From positions 165,133 to 229,132 of the forward strand of contig BQMJ01000030.1 of the NCBI GenBank assembly GCA_025991245.1: a stretch of DNA of 64,000 nucleotides. The letters run 5' to 3'. The position numbers and the translations under genes are program-made. Below the pieces are notes generated by a model. It was not told the origin of the DNA and did not search any database. It saw only the letters and a program-made list of their open reading frames with translations. The stretch comes from Galdieria partita (lineage: Eukaryota > Rhodophyta > Bangiophyceae > Galdieriales > Galdieriaceae). Shown in pieces: positions 44,156 to 57,640 of this stretch. Each line of letters starts with the position of its first letter. Position 1 is the first letter of the stretch.

Positions 44156-46743
44156 TTACTTTGTTGAAACTCCTTGCAATCTGAACAAAATTTTCACAAT
44201 ATCTTCGTCATTGATTCCAATCTGCTTTAAATCTTGAAAGGTGATATATTTTAGAACGGATACCGGAAGACGCGGAAGCTTCGAAATATATGTGTGGACT
44301 CGATTCTCATCAAGTCCCACCTGATGAAGAAGAAAAGTATTCCAATCAAATGAAGAATCCGCAGAACTCGATGCAGCAACATTTTCTTCTCTTCTCGTTT
44401 CTTCCACTTGCATCATATTCATATCCATACTTGGAAGAGTATTTCTTCTTTCCATCCTTCCACTATTCCTTTCATATTCTTCATATGGAATACGCCTTAA
44501 CAAATCTACAAACGAATTGCTCAACAAATCAGAAAGTGGTTTCAGTTGTTCCAACCATCCAGGATTGTCTGCAAACACTCTTTCAAGTTCTTCGCTAGCC
44601 TTGCGACCTAAAAAGGTTTGCAAAGATGTTGTTGAACATACTACAACTTGACAATGAGGAGGTATGCATAACCATTCTTGTCGTATATTCTGTGGTTGTA
44701 TCTCAGAGTTGATAGAACTGTAAACAATATTATTATTATTGTCTTCATAATAAACTCCACTATTCAATATCCAATTCTGATTATCACGAAATTGTCTGGA
44801 AACTTCGTCAGTATACTTGTTGCTTACGATCAACTGAATGGCTGTTAAATTATTCTGTTCCAATTCAAGCTGTGACGCCACTGGATGTAAAAATTTAGCA
44901 ACTTCAGCCTTAATCATTGAGCGACCAACACCAGAACTTGACAACTGAAAACATTTCAATGCAGCACCTATCAAATATACTCTCTTCTTGGTGGTTTCAG
45001 TCTCCATAGGTGTTTGCTCTGAAGAAGATTCACCTTGAATAGCAAGGAAAGAATTGTCTTTCATATCTGTGACTCGAATAAGAACATCAAGTCCACTGGA
45101 ATTTTGTCGAATAGGAACAAATATTCCATCTTTTGATAAATACTTTTCAAAAAATGGTTTCCAAGCAGTGACATGGTAAGTTGCTTCGTTAGCACTATGG
45201 GTTCTACTCACTGTCGAACTAAATGCTGGAACATAATTGGGAATAGGATCCACTTTTAAGCTGCCAATGGTTTGAGTAGATTCTATTGATATATGTTCGA
45301 CAAAACTATGTCGAAATATACTCAATTCTCCAAGTTTGGAACAGAAGCACCATCGAACATAAAGAATAAGAGTAAATATAATTTCAAATTTGAAACCACG
45401 ACTGGAAGGTGAATCAAATCGACTGATCGATGAAAATAAACTACAAACAAATCGAAGAGGAGGAATAGTCCAATATCGCGATTGAATATGCTTTAGTACA
45501 ATCTTTGGAAAAACCAACTTGAAATATGTTTCATCGCTGTCTTCAACAGGTATCCTGCTTGCTTCGTCTTGTTCATCTCTCGAGCAACTCACATAATAAA
45601 AACCAAAATGATTGGCAATATCCAAAACATATTCAGAATGGCTTCCTGTTCCTAAACCACCAAATAGAGTCTCTCTCTTTGGAATACGAAATTCTAAAAT
45701 ACTCGCAAGAAGCATTGAAGAAAAAACAATCATTGATTCGGGTGTCATACGAGAAAGAGTTACTACGAGAGAAGTAGTCGGAGCAATTCTTTCCATTTTC
45801 ACTTTCATTTCATCCTCTGAAAGATCACATAAACTATTCCAACGTTCACATGCCTTTCCCAATTCATTTAAAACATGAACAACATAGTAAGGAACACCAC
45901 CTGTATAATCATATACTTGTTTGAAGAACCAATCATGTCCCTCAGGATGACTCGGAAACAATACTTTTAGAATAGGTACATTATGACAAGTAGCATTCTG
46001 TATAAAGTACTTGACAGTTGCTTCTGAAAAAGGATCCAGCCGAAGAAAATTTAACGCTATTCGGGAAGGCATTGCATCCTCTTCTCTACTAATTATACAA
46101 TCCGATCTCCCCGCAACAATACAAATGACAAAAGGTTTACTTACAACCACTGATAAAACTCTAAAGAAGGCACGGTACACGTTGTGCAGTCGATTTGCCC
46201 CTTGTGAAACCATCAAATCCTGAAACATTTTGAATTTGTCGCCTTCTAAAGCTCCAATTTCATCAATAAACAAATATAAATAACGTTTCTTGGTGACTTG
46301 CAAGAGTTTCTGAAACCATTTTTCTGGATTACCAATACAGGAGAGAACTTGAGAAAGTAAATCTGCACCGTTGGGAAACCGGGAAAGAGCTTTCTCACTT
46401 ATCCACTCCAAAAGTGTATCTTCAAAACATGTTCCTCTCGGCACATCGAGAAGATTCAACACAACATATAAAGTCTCGTTTAGCAGTGCGTCTAGAGCTC
46501 GTTCTCCTACATTCTCCCCCATTGCAAAGCCAGGAAACTTCTTCCTAGTATCTACATAACGCAAAATACGTTCTTTGTTGATGGAAAGGAACCTTCGGAA
46601 GTTCTCCCCGAAGGCGCTTTTGCCAATCCCATACATTTGGGTTCAAAAGCTTCCAAAACTTGTAATATCGCTGATTCTCGGTTGACAAGAGGGTATTCAA
46701 TCCCTGAATAGCCAACACGACTCCTTCCACCCAAACTCGTCAT
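44156..46743 (-). CDS. P-loop NTPase with C-terminal SAM-like domain; 5' end out of frame
   Basis: The main open frame runs from the ATG at 46636 to 44156 (826 residues, no intron). It opens directly with a Walker A-like GIGKSA (residues 3-8) and has a Walker B LFIDEIG (122-128) and a sensor-like VICIVAGRSD (170-179). About 770 ends a low-complexity Met/Glu/Arg-rich linker, and residues 766-822 resemble a SAM domain (FLLHQVGLDENRVHTYISKL, ITFQDLKQIGI). Starting at the Walker loop would delete the first beta strand. In the overlapping frame upstream, an ATG at 46743 begins about 35 codons (including EYPLVNRESAILQVLEAFEP) that look like the missing N-terminus of a STAND/AAA-type ATPase. No AG acceptor allows an intron to join them, so a -1 shift is needed. 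It is the last gene-sized frame before the telomere. A Crinkler/RHS-like relationship is possible but unproven. Confidence 0.6.
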
Positions 46744-47279
46744 CGTCGCCAAAACAAAATCGGAAAGATGTGGTCGTTGTTGGTGCTTCAAAGAATTTCT
46801 CGATTATAAAAAGATAAATAGCACTAAAATAAACTTGCTTTGGTATTGGAAGAATCATAAACTACCACGTATATGTTTTATTTTATGAAATATATTTAGT
46901 TTTCACTTTTCAGTTTTTTTAGCACTATTTCGCTTAAGCTCTTTGTCAATTAAGCTTTCTAAAAAACTTGGCTAGCCTTTCGCTAAGAAACTATATGGTT
47001 TGTAACTTCCAAAAGATAACCAACGCACACCTGTATTGGCTTATAGCAACGGTTTCATTGTTGTGGTTGTGGAACTCATGGCTAAGTAGCTTTACTGATA
47101 CCCTATTTAAAGTAACGTTTCCTTATAGACTTTTCCTTGTTCGAATTTTAACAAGAAATCTTTTGAAAATTGCATATAGAAGTTTTTGATTCTTTTTGAG
47201 TATTGTCGAAACCGTTTATTCGTTTGGTCTTAGCCTTCAATGAATGGGCTTTAACCTTGAGTTTTATGTGGCATACAAA

Positions 47280-47660
47280 GGTACCTTTTCGGTCCCAACT
47301 TATGTACTTTGCAGCTCAGAACCACTTTGAGAACTGTTGATCCTTATGTTTTGGCCTCTATGAAGGTATTTAATATGCGTAATATCGTGAAAAATCGCCT
47401 AGGTAATGAGGCTCCTAGTTGTCTTTGAGTTTGAATACTTGTCACTTGTAGATGTCTTGTGATGTTGTTAAGAATCCTCGTTTTTACTTCAGTCATCGAG
47501 GTCCTTATCTACATTCAAAATTGATTCTGTGTTGATCGAACACCCTGCCGGTTTCTTGTTAGTCAGTTCGTGTCTAGTAAAGGTCTGATTTTCCAAATGG
47601 AGAGAAGAGACTGCCCTTGAAAACTGGGCTGCGAACTTCAAAAGCTACTCCTGCTCTGCA
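47280..47660 (+). repeat. Dispersed subtelomeric repeat, copy A
   Basis: Shares a series of blocks in the same order with copies B and C: a GAGAACTGTTGATC-like start, TCTTTGAGTTTGAAT, TCATCGAGGTCC, TTGATTCTGTGTTGAT, a GTCAGTT-type block and TGGAGAGAAGAG near the end. The copies are clearly diverged and none encodes a conserved protein. Confidence 0.6.
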
Positions 47661-48819
47661 AAAAGCACAATTAGACTCAATTTGATCGTACAAAAAGTCT
47701 TTGTGCCATTTTTGCTTGTTTCCTCATTGCCTTTACCTGAGGATAGCACTTGGAGTGCAAACGACCAAGAGTTCATCTTTGGTCAATTCAAAGCCCAGAA
47801 TTGGAAAGAAGAAACGAATGTCTGGAGAAGCTTTGCTACGAATGGAAAGTGGGAGCTTTTTGGAAAGAATTACCGTAGCTTTGGACATTCTTTGTTCTAC
47901 AGATAAGAATAGTGTTAAAGAGGATATTTCTGGAATAGTAACATTGTCGACTCCTTTTGACCTGAGATAGTTGTAAATACTTACTTATGGAAAGATTTAT
48001 TTTATCTATATTGGCGAAAACATAAAAGCAAACTAAATAGATCGTTTGATAAATATCCAAAGTATTTTGAAAACTAAAGCAAAGGAAGAAATATTCGCTA
48101 CGAGAACAAACCTTGAACACTACGATAAATTGACAAAGTGCAGAGGTCTTGAAAAATATTGTATTCGAAACAATTTGTCTAGTAAGGATTGAGTGAATGA
48201 GATGAAATAAAAAAGATTGCTTCAAAGATATATCATATTTGATGAATATTCCACATTCTAAAGCTGCTTAGGGAAATAGTTTGAATCCAAATTTGCCAAC
48301 ACATTGAGTTCGGTGAATCATACATGCTCTATCTTTTCATTTCAGTTCTTTTACCGTATTCACGATATCTATAGATTGTTTGCAAAGAAATATGCATGGT
48401 GAAGGAAAGAGGAATATAACTCTTTCAATCAGCTACTACTCAAAGAGAATTTCCTGAATTATTCTATGGATTGATGAATTTTGTTCAAAAGATCAAGAAT
48501 TCTAAAGAAAGTTGTTGGTTTTTAGGACTTTGTATACTCAAAAGGTAAACATTTAACTGTTATTTTTCATTCTATTTCATGTGTCATTGAAACTCTTCTC
48601 GTCTTGAAACTTTTTTTTAGCAAAACTTTGAAACTTTATCAGTGTGTAAGAGAATATGGAACAGAAAGAGAATACATTCATTTTTATTCCTCGAATAGTG
48701 AAAAGTTGCAAAAAGTAACAACAAAAAAGGCCAAGAGATTGCACAATAGAGATCATCATAATATACAAGGAGAAGCCACTAAGTAATAATTGGATTCAAA
48801 CGATAGTCCAACTTTATGT

Positions 48820-49130
48820 CTAAACACAGAAGGGAGAAAGACAGTAGTAATAGAAAAAACAGGAACAAAAAATCAACTGCTTTCTAATATATGAACAAAA
48901 AAGCCTATCTGACGAATGATTCTCTCAATTCAATTATTCTTAAAAAATAAAAATTGAACAAGAAAGTTATAAGAGTACATATTGAGAAGCCGACAAAGTG
49001 ATTCTAAGTTCAACCCTGTTGGGAATAGATAAAAAGAGACTCAAAAACTTTCTACCAAAACGCAAAGCTGATTTTTGGGAATTCAAGAAGACTACCAGCG
49101 TAACAGCCATCATAATCTTCATCATAGCCA
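48820..49130 (+). repeat. Diverged repeat related to 57350-57640
   Basis: Matches in order with the segment at 57.35-57.64 kb: an ACACGAAAGG/ACACAGAAGG start, AGTAGTAATAGAAAAAACAG versus ACTAGTACTAGAAGAGAAAG, CAATTCAATTATTCTTA versus TAATTCAATCGTTCTTA, and AAGTGATTCTAAGTTC versus AATTGATTCTCAGTTT. Divergence is high and no coding content is preserved. Confidence 0.5.
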
Positions 49131-49679
49131 TTTTAGTATCATCAATAGAAATAATAATATGGTATACTTGGAGCTTACAAAAATGATCCAACTCGAATGA
49201 ATCTGGCAATCGACAATTTTAAACGTTTTTCTATGTAAAATGGATTTGAAACATCCTTATAAAGAAGAATTGGGTTTCGAGTCCAATTCGTCTGAAAAGA
49301 ATTGCCTAAATGAATACAAGTATTGTATAATTGGGACCATAGACAGATGAGTTTAGAATCACAAGAACTATTCAAGTACTTGATAGAAGAAAAAAAGAAG
49401 CTACATATTTACTCAATTCATTTTGTTGGAGAGTAGCATTGTAAAGATTCAAGATTCAGTGGAAAAAGTACAATAATTCCGCTTCAATGGAATGATACTG
49501 CCTCAAAGCAAAACGATAAATTTGTTCAAAGATGCCTAAAGCGTCAAACAGTGGGTTCCAACGTGAAACTCTTCAAGACCAAACTTTGCCATCCAAGACC
49601 TGCTATTATTGGTTGTAAACTTTCAAAGACTTGAAATTTGAGTTCCACAAAGCTTGAAAAATACTTGTCTTGAGTCCAA

Positions 49680-50130
49680 GTTCATGTTGAACGTACCTCA
49701 ACTTGGATCTTTGTTGAAAACTGTTGCTCTATATTTTCTGGTAAGCTTAAAGGCGTTTTTTACTATGTAGAGTGCTATAAAAAGAAAAGTCGGCGTAAAA
49801 AGCTCCCAATTATTTTCAAGTTTGAACCCCTGTTCCCTATATAGTCTTGTATTGTAACTTGGTTTTTCAAGTCCAAGTATACTACAAAGTAAAGTCTTGT
49901 GAATTACTGCTATGAATCCTCTTTTGTGTCACACTCATCAAGGTCTTTTGTAGCACTCGAAGTATATTCTGTGTTGATTCTTGTGTTTTTCAAACAACCA
50001 GTTCCTTTATTTGTCGGTTTATGACCATTTCGAGTCTCACCCAACTAACTGGAGAGGAGAGAGGAGCGAATTGCTTTGGTTGGAATAGACGAGGTGCTGA
50101 TGGCAGCTTTCAACCTTGCGTTGACCTACT
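49680..50130 (+). repeat. Dispersed subtelomeric repeat, copy B
   Basis: The same block order as copies A and C: GAAAACTGTTGCTC, CAAGTTTGAACCCCTGTTCC, TCATCAAGGTCTTTTGTAGC, TATATTCTGTGTTGATTCTT and a GGAGAGGAGAGAGG end. The best match is to copy C over about 49900-50080. Confidence 0.6.
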
Positions 50131-51779
50131 TGAAGAAATCACGAAAGTTGTAATATATGAGCTAGTTGACTGGGAATTAGATAAAGCTTTATGACTGTTT
50201 GAGTGCTTGACCAGTTGATATGTTTCAAAATTGTACAACAGATCCAACTTTGAGATTTGTCGCTGCTTTTTAGAATATATGTAGAAACTAGCTAACTTTG
50301 AAATTTTTTATGAGAGCGGAGTTTTAATAGAACTTTTGTAGATGCGTCTGTGTTGTTTATCCAAGAAACTCTGAGGGAACTAGAGAGTGAGTTCCGGTAC
50401 TAGCTTCATAGCGTGTTCAAGTACTCTGGGTATGGTTGAAAAATTTAGGAGTTGCTGCTTTCTTTCCTTTTTGCTCTTTGTTTTATGGTTTTACTAGCAC
50501 AGACAAATTGTTGTCTTGGGAAGCCACCCTTGACAACTTGGTTATGTTTTTTCAAGTTTGGACTGCTCTAGTGTTTCTAGAATTTTCCGTGATAGATTGT
50601 TGAGTTTTGTGAAACACAGACTGTCTGAAACTTTGCGCTGTTTTAGATGTATGGGAGGAAGTGTGCCGAGGATCTGTGTTGGTGACTGTTGTTGTCAAGG
50701 GACAAACAAGGCAAGGATCTTGCAACGACACTTACTATGTGAGTCGTGACGCTATGCCATTATGGACAGTTTTCATATATAGCTTTTATACAAAATAGAA
50801 AGAGTCAACAATCGATTCTTTATTTTCGCAATTGAATTATACAAAATAGAATATGCGACACTTGGTCTATGTATTCAAGCAAATTGAGAAACTCGACTGG
50901 ATTCTTTATCAACATACTTGTAGGCAAAATACAAATTATATACATGTGTCACTTCCAACGTGTACTTAAACGTTTTGTTGTTAACTGAAACACTCGACCA
51001 GAGTGTATAAACTCAAATCTGCAAAAGTCTAAAAAGTCCCTGATACTAGTAACACAACACTCACAGTCCTCCAAGTTGCAAACAGTTCAGCTAGACATTG
51101 ATCAGCACAAGTGTTCACTCTACTTGACGAAATTTCTCTATGACAACTTGGCGACTGCACACCCACTCGTTCCAAGTCGTGGGAAACACGCTCTTCTTCT
51201 TGAAAGTGGCAGATTATACTTTCTTGAAATGATTCCTATCGACTAGAGCTCAATGTTCTCCAAATCAACTTGAAGCCAGTAAATCTTCAAGGTAAATAAC
51301 AAAGGTGAGTTTATCTCACTATACAATGGCGGGCTTTACTCTCAGCGGTATGTCAACGATCATTCTAACACAACGGTTCTCTTTAAATAATGCAACGTTA
51401 GAGAATCAATAGTATTCTAGGTAAACCTTTGAGTGGAAGGTTCCCTTGGAAAGTTTTCACTAGGTACATATGAAACTATATGGCGTGTGCACTTTTGACG
51501 GTACTCGAAGAGCTCTTCAACGTCCCTTTGCCCAATCTTCCTTTTGTGATTGTTTTGCTCAACTGTGGCTGTAGTTGCTTTGTTACCACCTGTTTTGAAG
51601 TGGATAAAATTGTTCCTTTTTATGAAAATATAACTAGTTGAATTGAGAGGAGAACTTTTTAGTACGAAAAAAACTTTGAAGTTTTATGATTTCGCACTTT
51701 TTGAAATACCAACCAAGGCCCAGTTTGTTTTGGTCGTTTCCTGCCAACGACTTGGCTTGAACCTCAAAGTCGCTTAAGT

Positions 51780-52230
51780 TCTTGTCGAATGCAACGTAGG
51801 TTCTGTTCGAGAGAATTGTTGATCTTTAGTTTCTGGTCTGTTTGAAGACTTTGTTCCTTCGGAGTGCTGAGGCACCAGTGGGCACAAAGGCTCCAAATAG
51901 TCTTTGAGTCTGAATCTTTGTCCCAATATAGTCTTTCAATGGAACTTGGTCTTTGAACTGAATTGTACAGCTAACTGTTGTCCTGTAAACAGTTGTTGAA
52001 GACTCTCCCTCGTGGAACAATCACCAAGATCTTTTGTAACATTCGGAATATATTCTGGGTTGATTCTCTTCGGTTCTTCACAAAACCGATTTCTGTCATT
52101 GTCAGTTTTTGTCTATTGAGAATCTATTGTCCAAGTGGAGAGGGGAGGTTGGCTCGTGGCCACTGAACTGCGCAGTTCAACTGTGAGTTGCTGTTTCGAA
52201 AACGGACGTGAACAGAGTTTGTACACCCAC
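51780..52230 (+). repeat. Dispersed subtelomeric repeat, copy C
   Basis: The same block order as copies A and B: GAGAATTGTTGATC, TCTTTGAGTCTGAATCTTTG, ACCAAGATCTTTTGTAAC, TATATTCTGGGTTGATTCTC, TGTCAGTTTTTGTCTA and GGAGAGGGGAGG. The short open frames within it are not conserved between copies. Confidence 0.6.
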
Positions 52231-55200
52231 TTTGAAGCATCTTTACGTCGTTGTTTGCTAATCTTACTTGACGAGGTCACTTGAAGGATGCAAATTCGAA
52301 ACAAAACTTGTAAGAAAAGGAGCATCTGATGGGAAAAATTTTCACAAAAGAGAGGCTTCGCAACTCGTCGGCATAGTGTATGTTTGGAATAGCTACCGTA
52401 GTCTTTTGTGCTCAAGTCTATAAATACTTAGCAGTTGAAAGTTTGTGCGACACAGTTTTGGAAAGGATATTGTTTGAATAGTATTACTGTAGGCATTTAA
52501 ATAGCCCTGTCTTTCTATTGGGAAATCACAAACAACTATACAACGTATAATTCTATAAGAAGGCTGACAAGCACAAAGTATACAAACTGACAACTGTCCA
52601 CGAATTTATAAATATATTGCTCATTTTAGACACAGCGATTCTTTCAGCATATTAAATTACTCTACTGAGCAACATTCCTAGATATGCGCAAGATATTCCA
52701 GGATCTTCCTATGTTACAAAGCAAAATTGAGCAAGACATGAATATTTTATTCTTGATGCCCTGTTTACTTGAACGATCGATCTTCATACTGGTGGGTACG
52801 GTTGCCAAAATTCTATTTTCATAGAAGTCTAGCGTTCGTGAATGAATATACGCTTAATTTCGTGACTAGTTAATTATACAAGAAGAACTCTAGCCAACAT
52901 TTGGATTGTCATAATGATAAAAATGTCTGAAAGGCAAGGAATTTTTTCTATTCAATTGATAATAAAAAATGTACACGACACGTAATTTCTTTATAGACAA
53001 ACTACCTTATCATTTATATACAAACGAGAAATACTTTTAGCGAAGAAAGAAAGACAAACACCAATTGCAATACACAGTACCAAAAAGACCATTATAGAAG
53101 AAAAATACAATTGATAATATCTAAGAAATCGAATCTTGGCAATTTGGATATGCTTTAACCCAATTCAGGAGAGACGAGAAACTCAACGTTTAGACACTTT
53201 GAGTCACAAAGCTGTAAACAGAGAGACTTCAAAGAATCAACGCAAATTCTTAAAAAAAGGCAAAGACTACAATCGACCATTCAAGTTTTACCAATCAGCC
53301 CATCAGAATTATTCATAATTGGACAGAGCTGGGGCCAACGCAGTAAGCTATCACCCAACGCCAAAAAAGAACGTTCTCGTATCGCTTCTTAAGAAAAACT
53401 TTATTATGAAGAACAGCTATACAAAAATGCTTCTAAGGCCAGAGTTTAAAAGAAAAGTTTCAAACAACCCAATATCGAGCAAAACAATAAATAGAGATGC
53501 AAGACAATTGACATGAGAAGCTAAATTTATCACAGAAACTTATTGAAGACAACATGTACTTGTGAGAGTTTCACATAGAATATTCAATTGAAAAGAGAAA
53601 AAAACCCAAAAATTTCTGGCAACAGCAATATCAGTTCAAAACGAGCTACACAGCCAAAACAAGGACAAACACAATCAAATTGCTAAATTACAGAAAGTCT
53701 AAGAGAAGAAAAAGTTTACGAATTTTATATAACCCAGTGGCGAATTAAAACAATTAGAAAAACATATAAAAGCGGACCATACAAAAAATTCAGAATAAAA
53801 TACATTAAAACTATAAAGTTGTCTGTAATGCACAATGCTGAAATCATTTCCAATTAAACTGTGATGTGAAAGAGGAAAAAGATTAACATAAAAAACACCT
53901 AAAGTAGTACCTGGAAAAAACTACACATTCAAAAACCATACACACTCAACAAGAAGAAATGCAGTTTTACAAAGAAACCTCTATTCTTCACAGGCGACTA
54001 AATTAGAAAGTGATATCTGTGAAAACAATATTAGCAAATAATATATAGAACCTTAGTAGATTGTGCTGCAAATGAAAAACTTGTTGCATTGTAGATTTTA
54101 CTTACTAGGCAGAATTAGAATCTAAGCTGGGTCACTGGGAAATCCAGGAAGAAGTTATTTGAGTTCACATGAGGGTTCATCGATTCATTTCCCCTCACTC
54201 TCCTCCATTGCCTTTTGGCTGTCATGGGCTATGTTTTGTTCTACGTAGCCAATTCTCGACAAAATTCAAAAATTTTTCAAAATTTTTTTAAAGCAGATAT
54301 TTGTGGAAAAAAAGTTGTAGAAATTGGTTTGTATATACTAATTTGTGTTTTCTTGTTTCATATGATCTTTTTCACGATTAGCCAAGAGAAAGCTCCAACT
54401 GTCTAAAAAATGGCTAGAGTGCCCTTTATTTGTAAATATAAAAATAAGTAGTGGTCGAAATCAACAGAAATGGATGAGTAAAAGAATCGAATTTACCAAG
54501 CTCTTCTTTCATATTCCATTGTCCTTCGGAAAAGCTGAGGAAAAACCAACGATTGATTCAAAATCTCTATGGTGCATTTTTGCATACATGGCGTAGTTGG
54601 AAATTCTTGAGCCAGTTTGCAAGTACACTAGAATATTTACAAGTAGAGCTTCTCCTGCAGATTCTCAAATACCACAATATTTCAAATTGAGCCGTTAACA
54701 AAGACTGCTAGTCTCAAACTTGATCTTGTTTCCTATTAAAACGTAGAAATGAATATGTACCTCAGTAGAAGGCATTCATTTAATTTCTATTCGCCACGTA
54801 CCGATTTAAACGCTAGATAAGCATGAAAAGCAAAACGCATTGAAATTTCTTATGGTAATAATGGAAGAAATAGAATTTCGATTGGAGGACTTCCGAAACA
54901 AAGAGTTTCAAATAGAAAATTCTAGAGAGAAGAGCTAGGAGGAAACCAAAATATTATGTAATGCATACTAAAAGACTAAAAAAGTATTTAAAGGTAAGAA
55001 AACAAAGAAGAACAAATTGATTGTAGAGAAAAAGAGTGAAAGTACAATATGACCAATAAGGAAAAATGTCACGCAGTGATATAATCTTCTAATAGTTATC
55101 GCGCAAAGTATTGGCCAGGTAGACATAAAGCAACAAGAAAGAGGAAGAACAACTGACATGATGGAATATTAATGTTGTCATTGTTAACTGCTTCTTTCAA

Positions 55201-57349
55201 TTGAAAGCCTTTTTTATGGCATATGTATGGTATGGCTTACTTTTGGTTCAATATGTATACCATCAGCAAAGTAGCATTATAGTATACAAAGATTTTCACA
55301 GAATGAAATAAGGAGTATACAATGATCATAAGAAAATAAAACCCTGTTTTGCCAAATTGCTAAGTGATAGATAGGACAACATAAGGAAAAAAATTGGGCG
55401 GAACAAGTTTGTACTCTTCAAACCACTGTCAACGAATCGAGAAAGACTCTGATACAGTAGATCCCGAGTAAATGGTTGCAAGATACAGAGCCAATTTAGT
55501 TTAGCAAGATTTCAAGTAAATAATGAACTATGTTAGCTCCAAACCAATGAGAACGTTTCCCCAAAACAAGTACTAGAGAAAATTTATGATCAGTCAAAAG
55601 CAGTACAAGTGCACGAGTATGTTAGGGGATGAAGATTTCATAGGCGAAGATGAATTGACACGAATAGATCAACAAGCAAAACAAAACTTAAACACTACCC
55701 AATAAGAAAGCAACAAGGTAAATCAAAATATTTGAATTATTAAATAATTCTTTGCTTTATAACATTGGTTTCACGAGAACATAATTCATTGAAGGAAAGC
55801 ACATGACGTATGTCATAGGACACTAGACAATTCTTTTTTTCTTAGACCTTTGTAACGTTTCTTTCTTTCGTACACTTATAGACTTATAAATGAACGATAC
55901 AGATAGCGATTTTGAAAATAACCCATAGAGAAGAGAAAGACAGCAAGAGAAATAGAATCTCTAGAAAGTTGAAGAATTCTCAAATACTACTTGTCTTTAT
56001 TGAATAAGCATATCTCTAATTGTTTTCTTCAACGAACATTGATCGATAATGCAAAAGATAGTAAGAAGAAGTGTCCAAAATGCATGTTCAACGAAAAACC
56101 TACCTTATTCTCAGTCGGAAACAATTCAGTGCTTTTGTCAAATTGAAATACTTAAAAGAAATTTTATATATTTAAGAAGGAAAGAAACAAAAGCAACAGG
56201 ATGATTCCAAAGAACAAGAATAAAAATACAACAAACTCATGGAGGAAAGGTACTCTTGAGAGATATGTTTCCCTACAAGCTGTTATTCAAAGCATAGTCA
56301 AACTGACATAATCCAAGTTGCTATAGACCTACATTGAACTTTTGTGGCGAAATTGCTAACTGTTTAATTCATTTGAGGCTTTTTATGAGAAGAGTGTGGC
56401 TTGCTTTGTCTTCATTATATATATCAACAGTACAATTCGTGTATAATATCATGCCGATCAGCATAAAATCGTACACAATGGATGCAGTTACCATAAGAAA
56501 GCAAAAAAATTTTTTTTACAAAAAAGAAGTGTCTGATAAAAGATACCACATAGTAACAACCAACAGTTGCAAGATTCGATTTTTCGAAAAACTGTCGCTT
56601 TTCAATATCAAAAACGACTATAGTGAAACAAGCCATGCAATACGTTAGGTGTAAAAATTTCCAGATTTAGATTTCGCAATACATCAAATTCATAACCAAA
56701 TTGCTCAGCTCCCCAAAAAAAAATTAAAAACTTCAATAAAAGCGAAACAAATGGAACAATTGGATATCACCAATACAACTGTGGGGGTGGTTTCAAAGAG
56801 ACTTCAAAGGAAGAATTACTTTGTCACTCGAGATAAATTAGCAAAATCAAAAAAAACTTCAAGAATGTTGTTACAATTTCAAAAGAATTTAACCGAATCT
56901 ACACCACTTAATTTTATACTCTATTAGATTCTTTTACGACGATCTAGTGAATTGAGAAAAACGCATGCTTTTTAGAAAAAAAATGGAAAGTCGTGTCTTT
57001 TCAAATAAAAAAGAGTTAAACTGTTTTTCTAAAATTATCTACGGTTCATTATAAGAGCGATAAAAATTTCGTCTCGAATAGAGCCTATAGAAAAAGAAAG
57101 AATTTAGGGAGGTCGACCCAAGTGAAAAAATTGAAGAATTTCAATACATTATTTGTCCTTTATGGCATCAGTATTTCTAGTAGTTCTCAGAGGTAAACAG
57201 TGGGTGATAATGCAAAATTTAGTTAAAAAAAGAGTAGAACAAATCTGCATATCAAAAAAAATCAATGTATTCTTACCTTGAACCGTTTAGTACATAGGTG
57301 AAATAGAACCTAGGAAAACTTCATTACACATTCAAGGGTTATAAGACAT

Positions 57350-57640
57350 AAAACACGAAAGGAAAACAGACACTAGTACTAGAAGAGAAAGGAGCAAAAG
57401 GCTGAATTTTTTAAATTGTGAACTATGAGTCTATACGACGATTGAATCTCCTAATTCAATCGTTCTTAGAAAACGACAATTGAGCAAAAATCTAGGGCAT
57501 AGAAATATTCACACTGAAAAACCAACAAATTGATTCTCAGTTTGGCATTATTGAGAATAGAAAAAAGGCAGATCGAAAAGTTTACCAAAACACAATGTTT
57601 TGCTTTTGAAAATCTAAGAATAGCATAAGCACTGTTTACT
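57350..57640 (+). repeat. Diverged repeat related to 48820-49130
   Basis: The second member of the pair described for 48.8-49.1 kb, in the same orientation about 8.5 kb closer to the telomere. Confidence 0.5.

Noticed and set aside
46630-46650. Programmed -1 ribosomal frameshift in the P-loop gene
   Set aside because: The local sequence does not form an X-XXY-YYZ slippery heptamer in the upstream frame, and no obvious stimulatory hairpin follows.
54224-54406. 60-codon hydrophobic ATG frame
   Set aside because: Phe/Ile/Lys-rich composition is expected from AT-rich noncoding DNA; no conserved features or splice context.
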